From: Bacteroidia bacterium
GTDB lineage: Bacteria; Bacteroidota; Bacteroidia; UKL13-3
Assembly: GCA_025454975.1 (NCBI GenBank)
Contig: JALONK010000016.1
Location: forward strand, 1-59,605
Length of the DNA stretch: 59,605 bases
Direction: 5' to 3'
This document shows positions 25,864 through 35,280 of the stretch, piece by piece. The stretch's first letter is position 1. Each line of letters opens with the position of its first letter. A model generated the notes under the pieces. It worked only from the letters and a program-made list of their open reading frames with translations, was not told the DNA's origin and made no database searches. The position numbers were made by a program, and so were the translations under genes.

Positions 25864-27021
25864 TTATAATTTCGGAGGCAATAGTGATTGAACGTTTAAT
25901 CCTAATCCTGCGCTTACAACGTTAAATCCACCTGCCGACATGGTATAATCAGCATGTAAGGTGAATACTGTAAATTTTAGTCGAAAACCTGCGGTTGCTC
26001 TTAAGCCACTTAAGGTAGCCGACACTGCAACAGGGTCTTTAATTTCACGCACTATTAATGGATGAGAGTTAGCATTATTGGCATTATAGTTTGGTGTGCC
26101 AAATACTGCTGTATAATCTACATTTTGATTAACATCAGTAACTGGATACTCTCCTTCAAGATTTAATTTAGTTGTAGCTTGTTGATATCCAACCCCAAGA
26201 TAAGGAGTAAAAAAGGCTAATTTTTTAGAGATAATTAAATTGGCTGTCCAAGCTGTTGATTCAAAAGTAAGCTCTTGGTTATTGTATTGTTTTCCATTGT
26301 TGGGATTATAAGTATAGTTGTCTGATTGTTGTGCTTGCAATTGACTTGGCTTATAATACGCATTAAATTGTGTGAAACCGAACTGTGCTGAAAGGTTAAA
26401 TGGCATTTTTTTCATTACGGGAATCCACTCTTTAAATTCAAATTTACCGCCGAAACCTATCATATTAACATCATAATCACCTGATTTAATTTCGGGCAAA
26501 AATCGAATGCTTAATTCGGAGTTTAAACCAATACCAATTGAGAATTGAGCAGTAGGAAGTGGTAAAAAAGAAAGTCCAGTTCCACTCGGTAGGGGTTGTC
26601 GTAATAATAAAGTATCCGGACCTCCATCAGCAACCCTGGCATAAAGTCCAACATCTGAATTATTGTTTTTATTTCCGAAAACTGTAGGTGTAATGTTACT
26701 TCCACTCACAAGTCTAACGTTTGGTGATAAGCCTAAACTATTAATATCAAAAGTTTTAGCATCATTAGGCACTAAAATAAAATTTGAACTAATGGTTAAG
26801 CTCATACCTAATGCACCGTGAGGTTTAGCAGTTTGAAACCAGCCACTGTTTAATCCGGCACCAAAAGATTGTAATAAAGGCTCGGCATAAGCACCAATTA
26901 ATTTATTAGCATCACCAACTCCCGAACGAAGGAAGGTTGAGGTTGCGTCTTGCGCATTAATGGTTGTTGTAAATAAAAAACCAAAGACTAAACTAAGGTT
27001 AAATCCGGAAAGTATTCTCAT
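25864..27021 (-). CDS. Outer-membrane protein, probably DUF6588 family
   Basis: The 385-residue exported protein has a signal peptide (MRILSGFNLSLVFGFLFTTTINA). A conserved-looking start to the mature part follows (GDANKLIGAYAEPLLQSFGAGLNSGW), then many amphipathic beta strands ending with GLGLNVQSLLPPKL. The opening, where the protein describes an A-Y-x-x-P-L motif and a glycine-rich SGWF-x-TAKPH segment, is what I recall for DUF6588. The function of the family is unknown; the fold should be an outer-membrane barrel. It is monocistronic, with the shared terminator at 25815-25848. Confidence 0.75.
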   Translation of the reverse strand: MRILSGFNLSLVFGFLFTTTINAQDATSTFLRSGVGDANKLIGAYAEPLLQSFGAGLNSGWFQTAKPHGALGMSLTISSNFILVPNDAKTFDINSLGLSPNVRLVSGSNITPTVFGNKNNNSDVGLYARVADGGPDTLLLRQPLPSGTGLSFLPLPTAQFSIGIGLNSELSIRFLPEIKSGDYDVNMIGFGGKFEFKEWIPVMKKMPFNLSAQFGFTQFNAYYKPSQLQAQQSDNYTYNPNNGKQYNNQELTFESTAWTANLIISKKLAFFTPYLGVGYQQATTKLNLEGEYPVTDVNQNVDYTAVFGTPNYNANNANSHPLIVREIKDPVAVSATLSGLRATAGFRLKFTVFTLHADYTMSAGGFNVVSAGLGLNVQSLLPPKL

Positions 27022-27119
27022 AGTAAAATAGATTAAGGTTTTCCAAAATTGATATAGTTTTTATTATTATCCTAATACTTCCGAATTTTTAATTACATTA
27101 GAAGCTAATTATCTTCAAT

Positions 27120-27851
27120 ATGAATCTGAAATCACAAACGATATATGCAGTAATTATTGCGGGTTTGTTTTTTATAACAGGCATTTATTTAGTAACTTCC
27201 ACTTGGGTTAACGTTAACCGAACCAATCAAAATATCACCGTGATTGGTTCTGCAAAAAAAGAAATTGTATCTGATATCGGCATTTTAAGAGGAACCCTTC
27301 AACTTCAAAGCGAATCAATAAAACAAGGTTATAATGATATCCAATCTCAAATGCCATTAGTTATTGCGTATTTAACGAATAAAGGGATTAAAAATACTCA
27401 AATAGAAATTTTCCCGATTAGTTCTTTTGCCAATTATGAATTTACTGCTCAAGGTTTTCAAACCGGTCGTATCAATAGTTATACTGTATCCCAACGATTT
27501 CAAGTTAAATTAACGGATGTAACTGCTATTAAAAGTTTATCTTTATCCATTGGTGAATTGAATCAGAAAAATCTGCCATTACAAATGGATGCTCCGGAAT
27601 ATTATTACAGTAAGTTGGCCGACTTAAAAATAGAAATTCAAGCAGAAGCAGCAAAAGATGCTCAACAGCGGGCAGCCAGAATTGCCGCAGCAACAGGTCA
27701 ACAACTTGGACCAATGCGTATGGCAAAAATGGGGGTTCTTCAAATTACTCCGCGTAATTCAAATATGGTTGGAGATTATGGCATCAATGATGTTAGTTCA
27801 ATTGAGAAAGAAATTACTGCGGTTGTTCATGCGGGATTTGAGATAGATTAA
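27120..27851 (+). CDS. SIMPL-domain (DUF541) protein
   Basis: The 243-residue protein has an N-terminal hydrophobic segment (about 8-27), probably an uncleaved anchor or signal. The SIMPL/DUF541 domain follows: ITVIGSAKKEIVSDIGILRG, the SYTVSQRFQVKLTDV strand, and the characteristic A-x-K-D-A-Q-x-R-A-x2-I-A helix (AAKDAQQRAARIAAATGQQLG). It ends with a VVHAGFEI strand. The family is periplasmic or surface-exposed and poorly understood, with links to stress responses and signalling in other bacteria. The porin-like gene starts 28 bp downstream and may be cotranscribed. Confidence 0.9.
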   Translation: MNLKSQTIYAVIIAGLFFITGIYLVTSTWVNVNRTNQNITVIGSAKKEIVSDIGILRGTLQLQSESIKQGYNDIQSQMPLVIAYLTNKGIKNTQIEIFPISSFANYEFTAQGFQTGRINSYTVSQRFQVKLTDVTAIKSLSLSIGELNQKNLPLQMDAPEYYYSKLADLKIEIQAEAAKDAQQRAARIAAATGQQLGPMRMAKMGVLQITPRNSNMVGDYGINDVSSIEKEITAVVHAGFEID

Positions 27852-27879
27852 TTGTATCTTCATTACTTCAAGCCTATTA

Positions 27880-28998
27880 GTGAATAAGATTGTTATTATA
27901 CTTATCGGATTAATCACAGGTGTTAACTTTTATGTTAGTGCCCAACCTGCTAATACCGGTATGACAGATAGAGAAGACTCAACCGAGAAAAACACCTTAA
28001 CCATTGGTGGTTATATTGATGCATACACCGTTTTATCTTTTGAAGATAAGAAACTACAAAAGCGTCGTTATGCTGTTTCATCTACCAACACCCAATCCCT
28101 TTCTATTAATTTATTGATGCTCGAGTTGAAACTTAAACGAGAAAGATGGAGGAGTAAGTTAGCGCTTGGTGTTGGTACTTATATGAACGATAATTATAAA
28201 AATGAGCCTAATTGGGCTCGTAGAATTGTAGAAGCGAATGTTGGAATTTTATTGAGCAGTAAAAAAAAGATATGGCTCGACGCAGGAGTAATTGGTTCAC
28301 CATACACCAATGAAAGTCCGATAGCTAAAGACCATATTATGTATAGCAGGTCATTAGCCGCCGAATATGTTCCTTATTATTTAACAGGATTTAGGTTTGC
28401 TGTTCCACTCCATAAAAAAGTAACAAGTTATTTTTATCTGATTAATGGTTGGCAACAAATAATTGATGTTAATAATAAGATAAGCTTTGGAGCTCAAGTT
28501 GAATGGAAAATAAACAAAAAAATTTTAATTAATAGTTCAATTTATTTGGGTAACGAACAAAGTACACAAAATTGGAGTTATCGTTATCGTTATTTTTGGG
28601 ATATTTATACCATAGTACAATTCAATAAAAAATGGCGGTTAACTGCGGATATTTATGCAGGAAATCAACGTTTAGCTAACTCAATAATGAGAAGTAATTT
28701 AAATGCATTTTGGTTTCAAGGGAATTTGGCGGTTGGCTATGCAATAAATAAGAAAAATGAAGTTACGGCTAGGTTAGAATGTTTTAATGATAGAGACAAT
28801 ATCATTTTAACGGATAAGTCTTATCAAAACCCGATATATCTTTGCAGCAGCAGTTTAGGTTTCAATAAAACTCTTGCGAAAAATGTTGTATTACGATTCG
28901 AACAAAGGAACTATTTTAGCAACCAACCTTTGTTTATGGAATATATTTACCCTAAGCTTAGCCTTTATTTTTTCGCTGCTATTAATGCATGGTTTTAA
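27880..28998 (+). CDS. Putative beta-barrel outer-membrane porin
   Basis: This 372-residue protein starts at GTG. Its signal peptide runs to about residue 22 (VSAQPA). The mature part opens ENTLTIGGYIDAYTVLSF and continues with antiparallel beta-strand patterns, including an RRIVEANVGI strand and a YYLTGFRFAVPL strand. It ends at AINAWF with a terminal Phe for Bam recognition. This agrees with the BBP2-type outer-membrane porin family of Bacteroidota. The substrate is unknown. It probably lies in one transcript with the SIMPL gene. Confidence 0.78.
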   Translation: MNKIVIILIGLITGVNFYVSAQPANTGMTDREDSTEKNTLTIGGYIDAYTVLSFEDKKLQKRRYAVSSTNTQSLSINLLMLELKLKRERWRSKLALGVGTYMNDNYKNEPNWARRIVEANVGILLSSKKKIWLDAGVIGSPYTNESPIAKDHIMYSRSLAAEYVPYYLTGFRFAVPLHKKVTSYFYLINGWQQIIDVNNKISFGAQVEWKINKKILINSSIYLGNEQSTQNWSYRYRYFWDIYTIVQFNKKWRLTADIYAGNQRLANSIMRSNLNAFWFQGNLAVGYAINKKNEVTARLECFNDRDNIILTDKSYQNPIYLCSSSLGFNKTLAKNVVLRFEQRNYFSNQPLFMEYIYPKLSLYFFAAINAWF

Positions 28999-29003
28999 AA
29001 AAA

Positions 29004-29027
29004 GAAAGGCTGCCTTTACAAGCAGCC
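29004..29027 (-). terminator. Terminator of the PUL minus-strand operon
   Basis: GGCTGC (29008-29013) and GCAGCC (29022-29027) surround an 8-nt loop. On the minus strand the stem is followed by TTTCTTTTTTT. It lies 31 bp after the stop of the last operon gene and may also act for the porin gene on the plus strand. Confidence 0.75.
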
Positions 29028-29057
29028 CATCTTAACCTAAATAAAAAAGCTTTGAGT

Positions 29058-29924
29058 TTATTGACAACCAAACTCAAGCTTAGCTTTTTCTTCCGTTTGA
29101 TCCGCAGCACTATTCCAAACCGCCTTTCGTACGGTGATTTCTACAGAAATAAGTTTATGTGTTAAAGGCACAGCGAAGAAACGATTCGGAATCATCGTAA
29201 TTTTAAATCTTCCATCAGTCATTTTCTTCATTTTTAATTTAGCATTTTCAGTAACCCTAAAAAATTTAGCAGGTTCAATATTTGTTCTCACTCCCGTTGC
29301 TGTATCTTCAATAACTGCAATCATGTGCATGTAAACTTCATCAGATCCAAGATTTTTCATGCTCGCCTTACTTTCGAGAGGATTATCGTAAATAACTGAA
29401 GTAATTTGATCTCCAAACATGATTCGCGGAACAGAATATAATGTACCTCTGTCTAATTTTGGAGGAGCAACAGTAAGGTTAAAATCCTCTGTTTTTTGAT
29501 CGGGATCACCATATCCACCACCATCTTTTGGTTTAACCAAAAATGAAATACCTGCTGCATAAACTGCGTTTGCATCAACTCCATAAAACTCTGTTGGAAT
29601 CATTTCGTAATACCAAACATTAGTTCCTTTAGCTTCATCTTTAATCATAACCAACTTATCATTACTACTTTTCCAAGGACGGTCGCCGGTGCCATTAACT
29701 AATGAATCAGCTCTGGCTTCGGTAGGTTTCCATGTCCAAATGTAATAAGGCCCGTCAGGGTTAGCTTTCATACCATCAGCAGTTGATGCTGTTGTTTTAC
29801 TGATATCACAATAAATACGCACAGGTTTTGTTACATCAGGATTTTCAGGTTCAATCCAAGCTGCTTGTCCATTAACCCCCAAATAGGTAAGTATCCCAAA
29901 TAAAATAAATATTATACGTTTCAT
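29058..29924 (-). CDS. PUL accessory surface protein (possibly DUF4961 family)
   Basis: This 288-residue exported protein has a signal peptide (MKRIIFILFGILTYLGVNG, then Gln). The mature part begins WIEPENPDVTKPVRIYCDIS and looks like two or more beta-sandwich segments, with a WTWKPTEARADS segment and conserved aromatic residues suitable for sugar stacking. It is the last gene of the operon susC-susD-DUF5004-this gene, the place where Bacteroides carries susE/susF. I recall such proteins as DUF4961 in glucan PULs, but the name is unsure. The likely role is a surface glycan-binding component; direct binding evidence is absent. It starts 2 bp after the preceding stop. Confidence 0.72.
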   Translation of the reverse strand: MKRIIFILFGILTYLGVNGQAAWIEPENPDVTKPVRIYCDISKTTASTADGMKANPDGPYYIWTWKPTEARADSLVNGTGDRPWKSSNDKLVMIKDEAKGTNVWYYEMIPTEFYGVDANAVYAAGISFLVKPKDGGGYGDPDQKTEDFNLTVAPPKLDRGTLYSVPRIMFGDQITSVIYDNPLESKASMKNLGSDEVYMHMIAVIEDTATGVRTNIEPAKFFRVTENAKLKMKKMTDGRFKITMIPNRFFAVPLTHKLISVEITVRKAVWNSAADQTEEKAKLEFGCQ

Positions 29925-29926
29925 AT

Positions 29927-30439
29927 TTAGTTCTTTTTCATTATTAAATTAACCGACATAACTTTATCTGTTCCACAAAATGCATTTCCTTGATAACTTA
30001 TTCTTGGAGCCAATCCTAATAAGTTTGAGGTAACAGGAACTCGTCCAATAACTGCACCATTTGCATCCTTTAAGTCAATTGCTGTTGGAAATCTATCATC
30101 GTCGAAAGTCCAGCTACCACCTACAGCACCAAAGTAATTAACCATTAAGCCAACAGTATCAACAGTAAATGTTTTATTGTTGTTGTCAAAAGTAATATTA
30201 GGAGCCTTAGCACCATCTTCAGTGAAAAAATCAGTAATATCAATAGATTCTTTAGTTAAGGAAAGCTCATCTGTTTGTAAACCTCTATCTAAAGTCCATG
30301 TGCCGTTTATAGCACTAGCGAGTTTTTCAGGAGAATATTTAGGCTGAGTATCTTTGTCATAGTCATAAGGTTTTTCGCAACCCCATAGAATGATACTTGA
30401 AAATGCTAAAATAAAAGCTGTATGTTTTAAACTTTTCAT
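29927..30439 (-). CDS. DUF5004-like lipoprotein of the PUL
   Basis: This 170-residue lipoprotein has lipobox Cys21 (SSIILWGC). The mature part contains INGTWTLDRGLQTDELSLT and SIDITDFFTEDGAKAP, which fits lipocalin-like DUF5004 proteins, followed by a WTFDDDRFPTAIDL strand pair. It sits between susD and the accessory surface gene with gaps of 13 bp and 2 bp, inside the operon. It is probably anchored at the cell surface and helps the SusCD complex bind its glycan. The family function is not established. Confidence 0.75.
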   Translation of the reverse strand: MKSLKHTAFILAFSSIILWGCEKPYDYDKDTQPKYSPEKLASAINGTWTLDRGLQTDELSLTKESIDITDFFTEDGAKAPNITFDNNNKTFTVDTVGLMVNYFGAVGGSWTFDDDRFPTAIDLKDANGAVIGRVPVTSNLLGLAPRISYQGNAFCGTDKVMSVNLIMKKN

Positions 30440-30452
30440 ATTTCTAATTTAA

Positions 30453-31880
30453 TTAATTACATCCTCCCGTAGGATTAAAAATAAAACCTCTTACTGTTCC
30501 TGCCGATGCAGGAAACTGAAGCACCATTCCATTACAATTCCAAGGAGCATTTCTAATGGTAATAACTGTTGAAGGTTGGGTAGCACCAATTCTTTTTAAT
30601 TGTGTTATACGATCACCTTCAAGGTGCATTTCTAATCGGCGTTGTAATCTTATTTCGGCTAACAATGCAGGCCCGCTAAGTGCATTAACTGCAAGTTCTT
30701 TATTTGCTGATGGTGAATATGCACGTTTGATAATCGGTAATAAATCGGCACGTGCAGCACCTGCATTTTCCTTAATGGCATAAATTTCGGCGCGCATTAA
30801 TAACATATCTGTTAAGGTTAAATATGGCGATGCAAAATCATTCATATTATATTTAGTAGAAGCATAAAATTCATTCGCTTCTCCTTCATTGATAATCTTA
30901 ACCATATTCCTTCTTATATCAGTTGTATCTGACCTTAACAAGGTAGCTAATTCTCTCGATAATCCCATAATAGGAAGGTCTGTAGGACCTAAATTATCAT
31001 TTCTGTAGTTCGCTTTAAAGGTTGAACTTCTTGAATTAATATCATAAGGAGTTCCGGTTGTTACAAAACCAAAGATAATTTCTGATTCTGTTTCATTCCT
31101 TCTAAAACGATTCAAACTATCTGTTAGGGCATAACCAGCACCAATTACTTCAGTTAATAAAGGAAGAGCGTCATCATATCTACCCATAGTAAAATATACT
31201 TTCCCTAATAATGCTTTCGCAGCCATTTGGTTGGCATATACTCCATTTGATACAGGTAGTTTTTGAATTGCCTCGGTTAAATCACTGATGATAAAATTGT
31301 AATTAGAAGCAACAGAAGTGCGGAGTACAACTTCATTAAGTGCACGTTTACGTTCGATAATACCTAAGTGTGAATTATCTGCAGTATAGCCGGCAGGTTG
31401 TGCCCAAAGTTTAACTGTTTCGAAATGGCACAAGGCACGTAAAAATCTTGCTTCACCTTGCATACGATCTTTCTCTACTGATGATAATTGTATATTATCC
31501 CAATAACGATCCATTATATTTACCCTGTAAATGGTAAAATAAGGTTGGCTATATGCACCACCAACTTCACCATTAAACTCACTACTGGTTCTGTTATAAA
31601 TACCTGTTAAGTTACCGTCATTATTGGAAGGGCGGCTTACATCATCAGATAATAAATCATTAATAAGTTGGAAACGACCATTCATCATGTTTGCGCAAGC
31701 GTCATAACATGAAAGCAACAATTGTTGCATATCATCGGGCGTTTGAATTGCTTCATCCGGATCAATTCCAAAAGAAGGATCAGGTTCTATTTCTAAAGAT
31801 TTTTTACATGATGTAATAGCAACAGTGCTTAAAACTAAAGTTGACATCATGATCAATACATGTATATATTTTTTATTCAT
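30453..31880 (-). CDS. susD: SusD/RagB-type glycan-binding lipoprotein
   Basis: This 475-residue surface lipoprotein caps the SusC transporter and binds the oligosaccharide. The lipobox Cys25 (STVAITSC) is followed by the usual KKSLEIEPDPSFG. The helical TPR-type scaffold shows RFLRALCHFETVKLW, MAAKALLGKVYFTMGRYDDALPLL and the C-terminal RRLEMHLEGDRITQLKRIG, all SusD hallmarks. It follows susC by 14 bp. The gene name reflects family, not proven starch specificity. The GH31 and glycan-binding genes of the same locus point to an alpha-glucan. Confidence 0.95.
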   Translation of the reverse strand: MNKKYIHVLIMMSTLVLSTVAITSCKKSLEIEPDPSFGIDPDEAIQTPDDMQQLLLSCYDACANMMNGRFQLINDLLSDDVSRPSNNDGNLTGIYNRTSSEFNGEVGGAYSQPYFTIYRVNIMDRYWDNIQLSSVEKDRMQGEARFLRALCHFETVKLWAQPAGYTADNSHLGIIERKRALNEVVLRTSVASNYNFIISDLTEAIQKLPVSNGVYANQMAAKALLGKVYFTMGRYDDALPLLTEVIGAGYALTDSLNRFRRNETESEIIFGFVTTGTPYDINSRSSTFKANYRNDNLGPTDLPIMGLSRELATLLRSDTTDIRRNMVKIINEGEANEFYASTKYNMNDFASPYLTLTDMLLMRAEIYAIKENAGAARADLLPIIKRAYSPSANKELAVNALSGPALLAEIRLQRRLEMHLEGDRITQLKRIGATQPSTVITIRNAPWNCNGMVLQFPASAGTVRGFIFNPTGGCN

Positions 31881-31894
31881 TTGTTCAGTCCTCC

Positions 31895-34800
31895 TTAAAA
31901 TGTCGCTAATATTTGAATATTGTAGGTTCTTTCTTGAGGTGCATTTAAGTAATAAGTACCTTGTGCTTGCATATTACGAGATTGGTTAATATTACCTTCA
32001 CCATCGCGTGCAATTTCAGGATCTAAGCCGGGATATTTAGTTAACACAAATAAATTGGTACAAATAACGGCTACTCGACAACTGGTTGCTTTAAACTTTT
32101 TAGCCACACTATTCGGAAGCATATACCCAAGCGTTAAATTACGTAAACGAATGAAACTTGCATCGTATAAAAACATTGGGGTATTGTATTGCCAGTAATC
32201 CGGCAATCCATAGGTGCTAGGATTTAAAGTTAAACGAGGGAATGCAGCAACATCGCCCGGTTTTTGCCAACGATCTGCAACTTCTGCTCTACTGTTCCAG
32301 AAACTCATTACACCTAGTTGACGTTTAGCTGATGCATCATAAATATTCCCACCAATTTGGAAATTAAACAATACAGATAAGTCCCAGTTCTTATATCTAA
32401 ATGTATTGGTAATACCGCCTACAGCCTTAGGCAAAATATTTCCAACAGGAACGCGGTTTGCAGGTTTCCACTCAAATGTTTCGTTACCATCTTTATCTAA
32501 ATAAATCGGACGACCTGATTCAGGATCTACACGTGAAAAGCGCACTAAATAATATGTTCCAACAGGTGAACCAACAACCACACGGGTATCATTCGTTCCG
32601 CCACTAACAGCCTCTTCGGTATAATCACCTGTGCTTGTTATTTCATTAAAGTTACGAGCAATTACAAAGGTGGTTGTCCAACGGAATTTTCCTTTCTGAA
32701 TATTGCTTGATTTAATAACCATTTCTGCTCCATAGTTTCTAATTCCTCCAACATTATCGAAATAATTACTGAAACCAACAGAAGGATCGGTATTTAAATT
32801 CATAATTACATCAGATGTACGTTTATCATATACATCAATACTTCCTGTGATGCGATCGTCAAAGAATCCAAAGTCTAAACCAATATTAGCCGTCCATGAA
32901 GTTTCCCAACGTAAGTTTTCATTTTCAAGTTTGGTTGGATATAAAATACTTTGACCATTGTAGGCAAGTAAATTTGTTCTTCTAAAAAATCCGAAGCGTG
33001 CATTAGGGTCGAAATCAGAATTTCCACTTCTACCATAAGAAGCTCTTAACTTAAGAAAACTTATTTTTTTGTTACCTCTTAAAAATGATTCTTCGCTTAT
33101 CACCCAACCTGCCGACACAGCCGGGAAAAATCCATAACTGTAGTTTGAACCAAAGCGAGATGAACCATCGTAGCTAAATGCAATCTGTGCGTAATATCTT
33201 TCTAGTAAATTATAATTTACCCGACCAAATATGCGTTCAAATCTCCATTCAGAAGGTACTCCATAATCTTTTACTCTTGAACCACTTTTTTCGTTATTTC
33301 GAATTAAGTCTTCTGCAAATCTTTCGAACATAAAAAAGCCATTCGTTAGTGATTGTTGTCTTTCGTAACCTCCAACAGCCTCGAATTTGTTGTATTTATT
33401 GATATTATATTTATACGTTAACTGTGCTGTATAGTTGTAATTACGAGTATAACTGGCACCTCTCGCTGCTGTCCCTGTTGTGTCGCTACCTGTTGTTTTA
33501 TTCAATTCTGCCGGAGCGTATGAATCATCACCGATGCTTTGGTAATCATAATTACCTTGAACGCGTAGCTTTAAATTTTTGATAACCTCGTATTCAACGG
33601 CCAAGTTGCTTATCGAACGGTTTTCAACAGTTTGCCATTTGTATAAATCAAGCATCATAACAGGATTGGTTCTGAAAGATGCATCTGAGTTGTTAAACAA
33701 AAAATAACTTCCATCGGGATTTCTAACAGGATAAAATGGCAATGCAGATGACATCAACAAACCATAACCTCCGCTCCATCCACTAAATACTCTATTATTA
33801 ATTCCTCGATTAAATGATGTTCCAAATTGAATTTTAATTTTATTGTTAATTTTATAATCACCATTGATGCGAGTTCCTACACGGTTGAATGAATTTCCTC
33901 TTACAAATGTTTCATTATAACCATAAGACAAACTTGAATACAACGAAAATTTATTCCATGCCTTAGAAATGGTTAAGTCATTTTGTGTTTTTAAACCTAC
34001 CTGGGTTAATTCTTTATACCAATCAGTATTGTGTTGACGGGTTTCGTCCCAAGTCATGTTGCTAATACCAAAACGAGATAAATCAGGTTTACCAACATTA
34101 CCATCATTTATCCATGCTTCTTCCATTAAGTTTAACAATTCATCACGTCCAACTAAATTAGGTCGAGCAGTGGGTGTCGACAAACCAAATTGAGTTGAAA
34201 AATTCACTCGCATCTTTCCTTTCTCTGCACGTTTGGTAGTAATTACAATTACACCATTGGCACCACGTGAACCATATATTGAGGTAGCAGCAGCATCTTT
34301 TAACACTTCCACACTTTCAATGTCGAAAGGGTTGATTGTTGCCAATGGATTAAAGTTAGCACCACCCGAATTACCATAGGCGCCATAATCTTGAGTGATT
34401 GGAATTCCATCTACAACATATAATGGATCACCACCTGCAGAAATGGAAGAGATTCCACGAATACGAATAATACTTGGCGAACCGGCTAATCCGCTCCCTT
34501 GTGTAACAGCAACGCCGGCTAACTTACCTTGTAAAGCTTGCTCAAAACTTTGAACGGGTAAATCATTTAATTCACGGTTACTAATTTTAGAAACGGCCGA
34601 TGTAATTTCCCTCCTTTTAATTGTACCGTAACCAACAACCACAGCTTCGTCTAAACTCTGCGGATCATCAATCATTTTTACGTTCAACTCCAAGGTTTGA
34701 CCTGCACTAATTTCAATAGCCTTGTATTCGGTTTTTAAACCAATAAAGGTAAAACGAACTTTGTATTTTCCCGGGCTAACATCATTTACCAAGTAAAATC

Positions 34801-34960
34801 CATTTACATCGGTTTGACCACCTTTTTGTGTGCCTTCAATAAAAATACTTGCCCCTACAATTGCTTCGCCCTTTTCATCGGTTACTTTTCCTTTTATAGT
34901 TTGCGCTTTTGATAAACAAGCGAGAACCATAAAAATTGTGAGTAGTAGTGTTTTTCTCAT
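31895..34960 (-). CDS. susC: SusC/RagA-type TonB-linked outer-membrane transporter
   Basis: This 1021-residue transporter imports glycan oligosaccharides. It has a signal peptide (MRKTLLLTIFMVLACLSKA). A carboxypeptidase-like domain with IKGKVTDEKGEAIVGASIF occupies about 22-105. A TonB-box-type segment (DEAVVVGYG) follows, then the plug with the SusC signatures GKLAGVAVTQGSG and ESVEVLKDAAATSIYGSRGANGVIVITTK. The C-terminal barrel ends NIQILATF. It is the first gene of a four-gene operon. Its upstream region is shared with the divergent binding-protein gene and contains two AAAGTGTA-type palindromes, so both sides are probably controlled by the Nudix-fold regulator. Confidence 0.97.
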   Translation of the reverse strand: MRKTLLLTIFMVLACLSKAQTIKGKVTDEKGEAIVGASIFIEGTQKGGQTDVNGFYLVNDVSPGKYKVRFTFIGLKTEYKAIEISAGQTLELNVKMIDDPQSLDEAVVVGYGTIKRREITSAVSKISNRELNDLPVQSFEQALQGKLAGVAVTQGSGLAGSPSIIRIRGISSISAGGDPLYVVDGIPITQDYGAYGNSGGANFNPLATINPFDIESVEVLKDAAATSIYGSRGANGVIVITTKRAEKGKMRVNFSTQFGLSTPTARPNLVGRDELLNLMEEAWINDGNVGKPDLSRFGISNMTWDETRQHNTDWYKELTQVGLKTQNDLTISKAWNKFSLYSSLSYGYNETFVRGNSFNRVGTRINGDYKINNKIKIQFGTSFNRGINNRVFSGWSGGYGLLMSSALPFYPVRNPDGSYFLFNNSDASFRTNPVMMLDLYKWQTVENRSISNLAVEYEVIKNLKLRVQGNYDYQSIGDDSYAPAELNKTTGSDTTGTAARGASYTRNYNYTAQLTYKYNINKYNKFEAVGGYERQQSLTNGFFMFERFAEDLIRNNEKSGSRVKDYGVPSEWRFERIFGRVNYNLLERYYAQIAFSYDGSSRFGSNYSYGFFPAVSAGWVISEESFLRGNKKISFLKLRASYGRSGNSDFDPNARFGFFRRTNLLAYNGQSILYPTKLENENLRWETSWTANIGLDFGFFDDRITGSIDVYDKRTSDVIMNLNTDPSVGFSNYFDNVGGIRNYGAEMVIKSSNIQKGKFRWTTTFVIARNFNEITSTGDYTEEAVSGGTNDTRVVVGSPVGTYYLVRFSRVDPESGRPIYLDKDGNETFEWKPANRVPVGNILPKAVGGITNTFRYKNWDLSVLFNFQIGGNIYDASAKRQLGVMSFWNSRAEVADRWQKPGDVAAFPRLTLNPSTYGLPDYWQYNTPMFLYDASFIRLRNLTLGYMLPNSVAKKFKATSCRVAVICTNLFVLTKYPGLDPEIARDGEGNINQSRNMQAQGTYYLNAPQERTYNIQILATF

Positions 34961-35158
34961 ATTACAATTTACTTAATCATTTTTTTAATTGAGTAACTTT
35001 TTAAATTTCATTGTTTTTTAATTCAAATTTTACAATTCAAAGAACCTAAAAAATTTAAACAGCACTTTTTAATTAACTAATTATGTTTAAAACTATCACA
35101 TTTATCTAGGCTTTTACAATGTTACTTCTTATTGATGTAAGCCTTAAATAAAAAGAGT

Positions 35159-35177
35159 AAGTGTACTTTATACATGA
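35159..35177. promoter_or_regulatory. Second, weaker PUL operator candidate
   Basis: AAGTGTA-CTTTA-TACATGA keeps the left arm and the TACA of the right arm of the palindrome seen at 35204 and 37864, with the same 5-bp spacer. It lies 45 bp from the strong site (four to five helical turns), which would allow cooperative binding or looping in the divergent susC/binding-protein region. Confidence 0.45.
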
Positions 35178-35203
35178 ATTAGCATATGCGATTTAAAAAA
35201 AAG

Positions 35204-35224
35204 AAAGTGTAATTCCTACACTTT
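35204..35224. promoter_or_regulatory. PUL operator: perfect palindrome AAAGTGTA-N5-TACACTTT
   Basis: The 8-bp arms at 35204-35211 and 35217-35224 match perfectly around ATTCC. The right arm runs into TTTTG (35222-35226), a reasonable -33 element for the promoter of the 35281 gene, so a bound protein would block it. A near-identical palindrome lies at 37864-37884 in front of the regulator and GH31 genes. Confidence 0.72.
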
Positions 35225-35256
35225 TGTTTTTTTATTTAATATTTATGTTATATTCG
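35224..35256 (+). promoter_or_regulatory. Putative promoter of the secreted glycan-binding gene
   Basis: A -33 TTG (35224-35226, within TTTTG) and a -7-like TATATTCG (35249-35256) are 22 bp apart. This implies a start near 35262 and a leader of about 19 nt before the ATG at 35281. The -33 overlaps the operator's right arm. Confidence 0.45.
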
Positions 35257-35280
35257 CTTTACATAAAACAAAAATTAAAG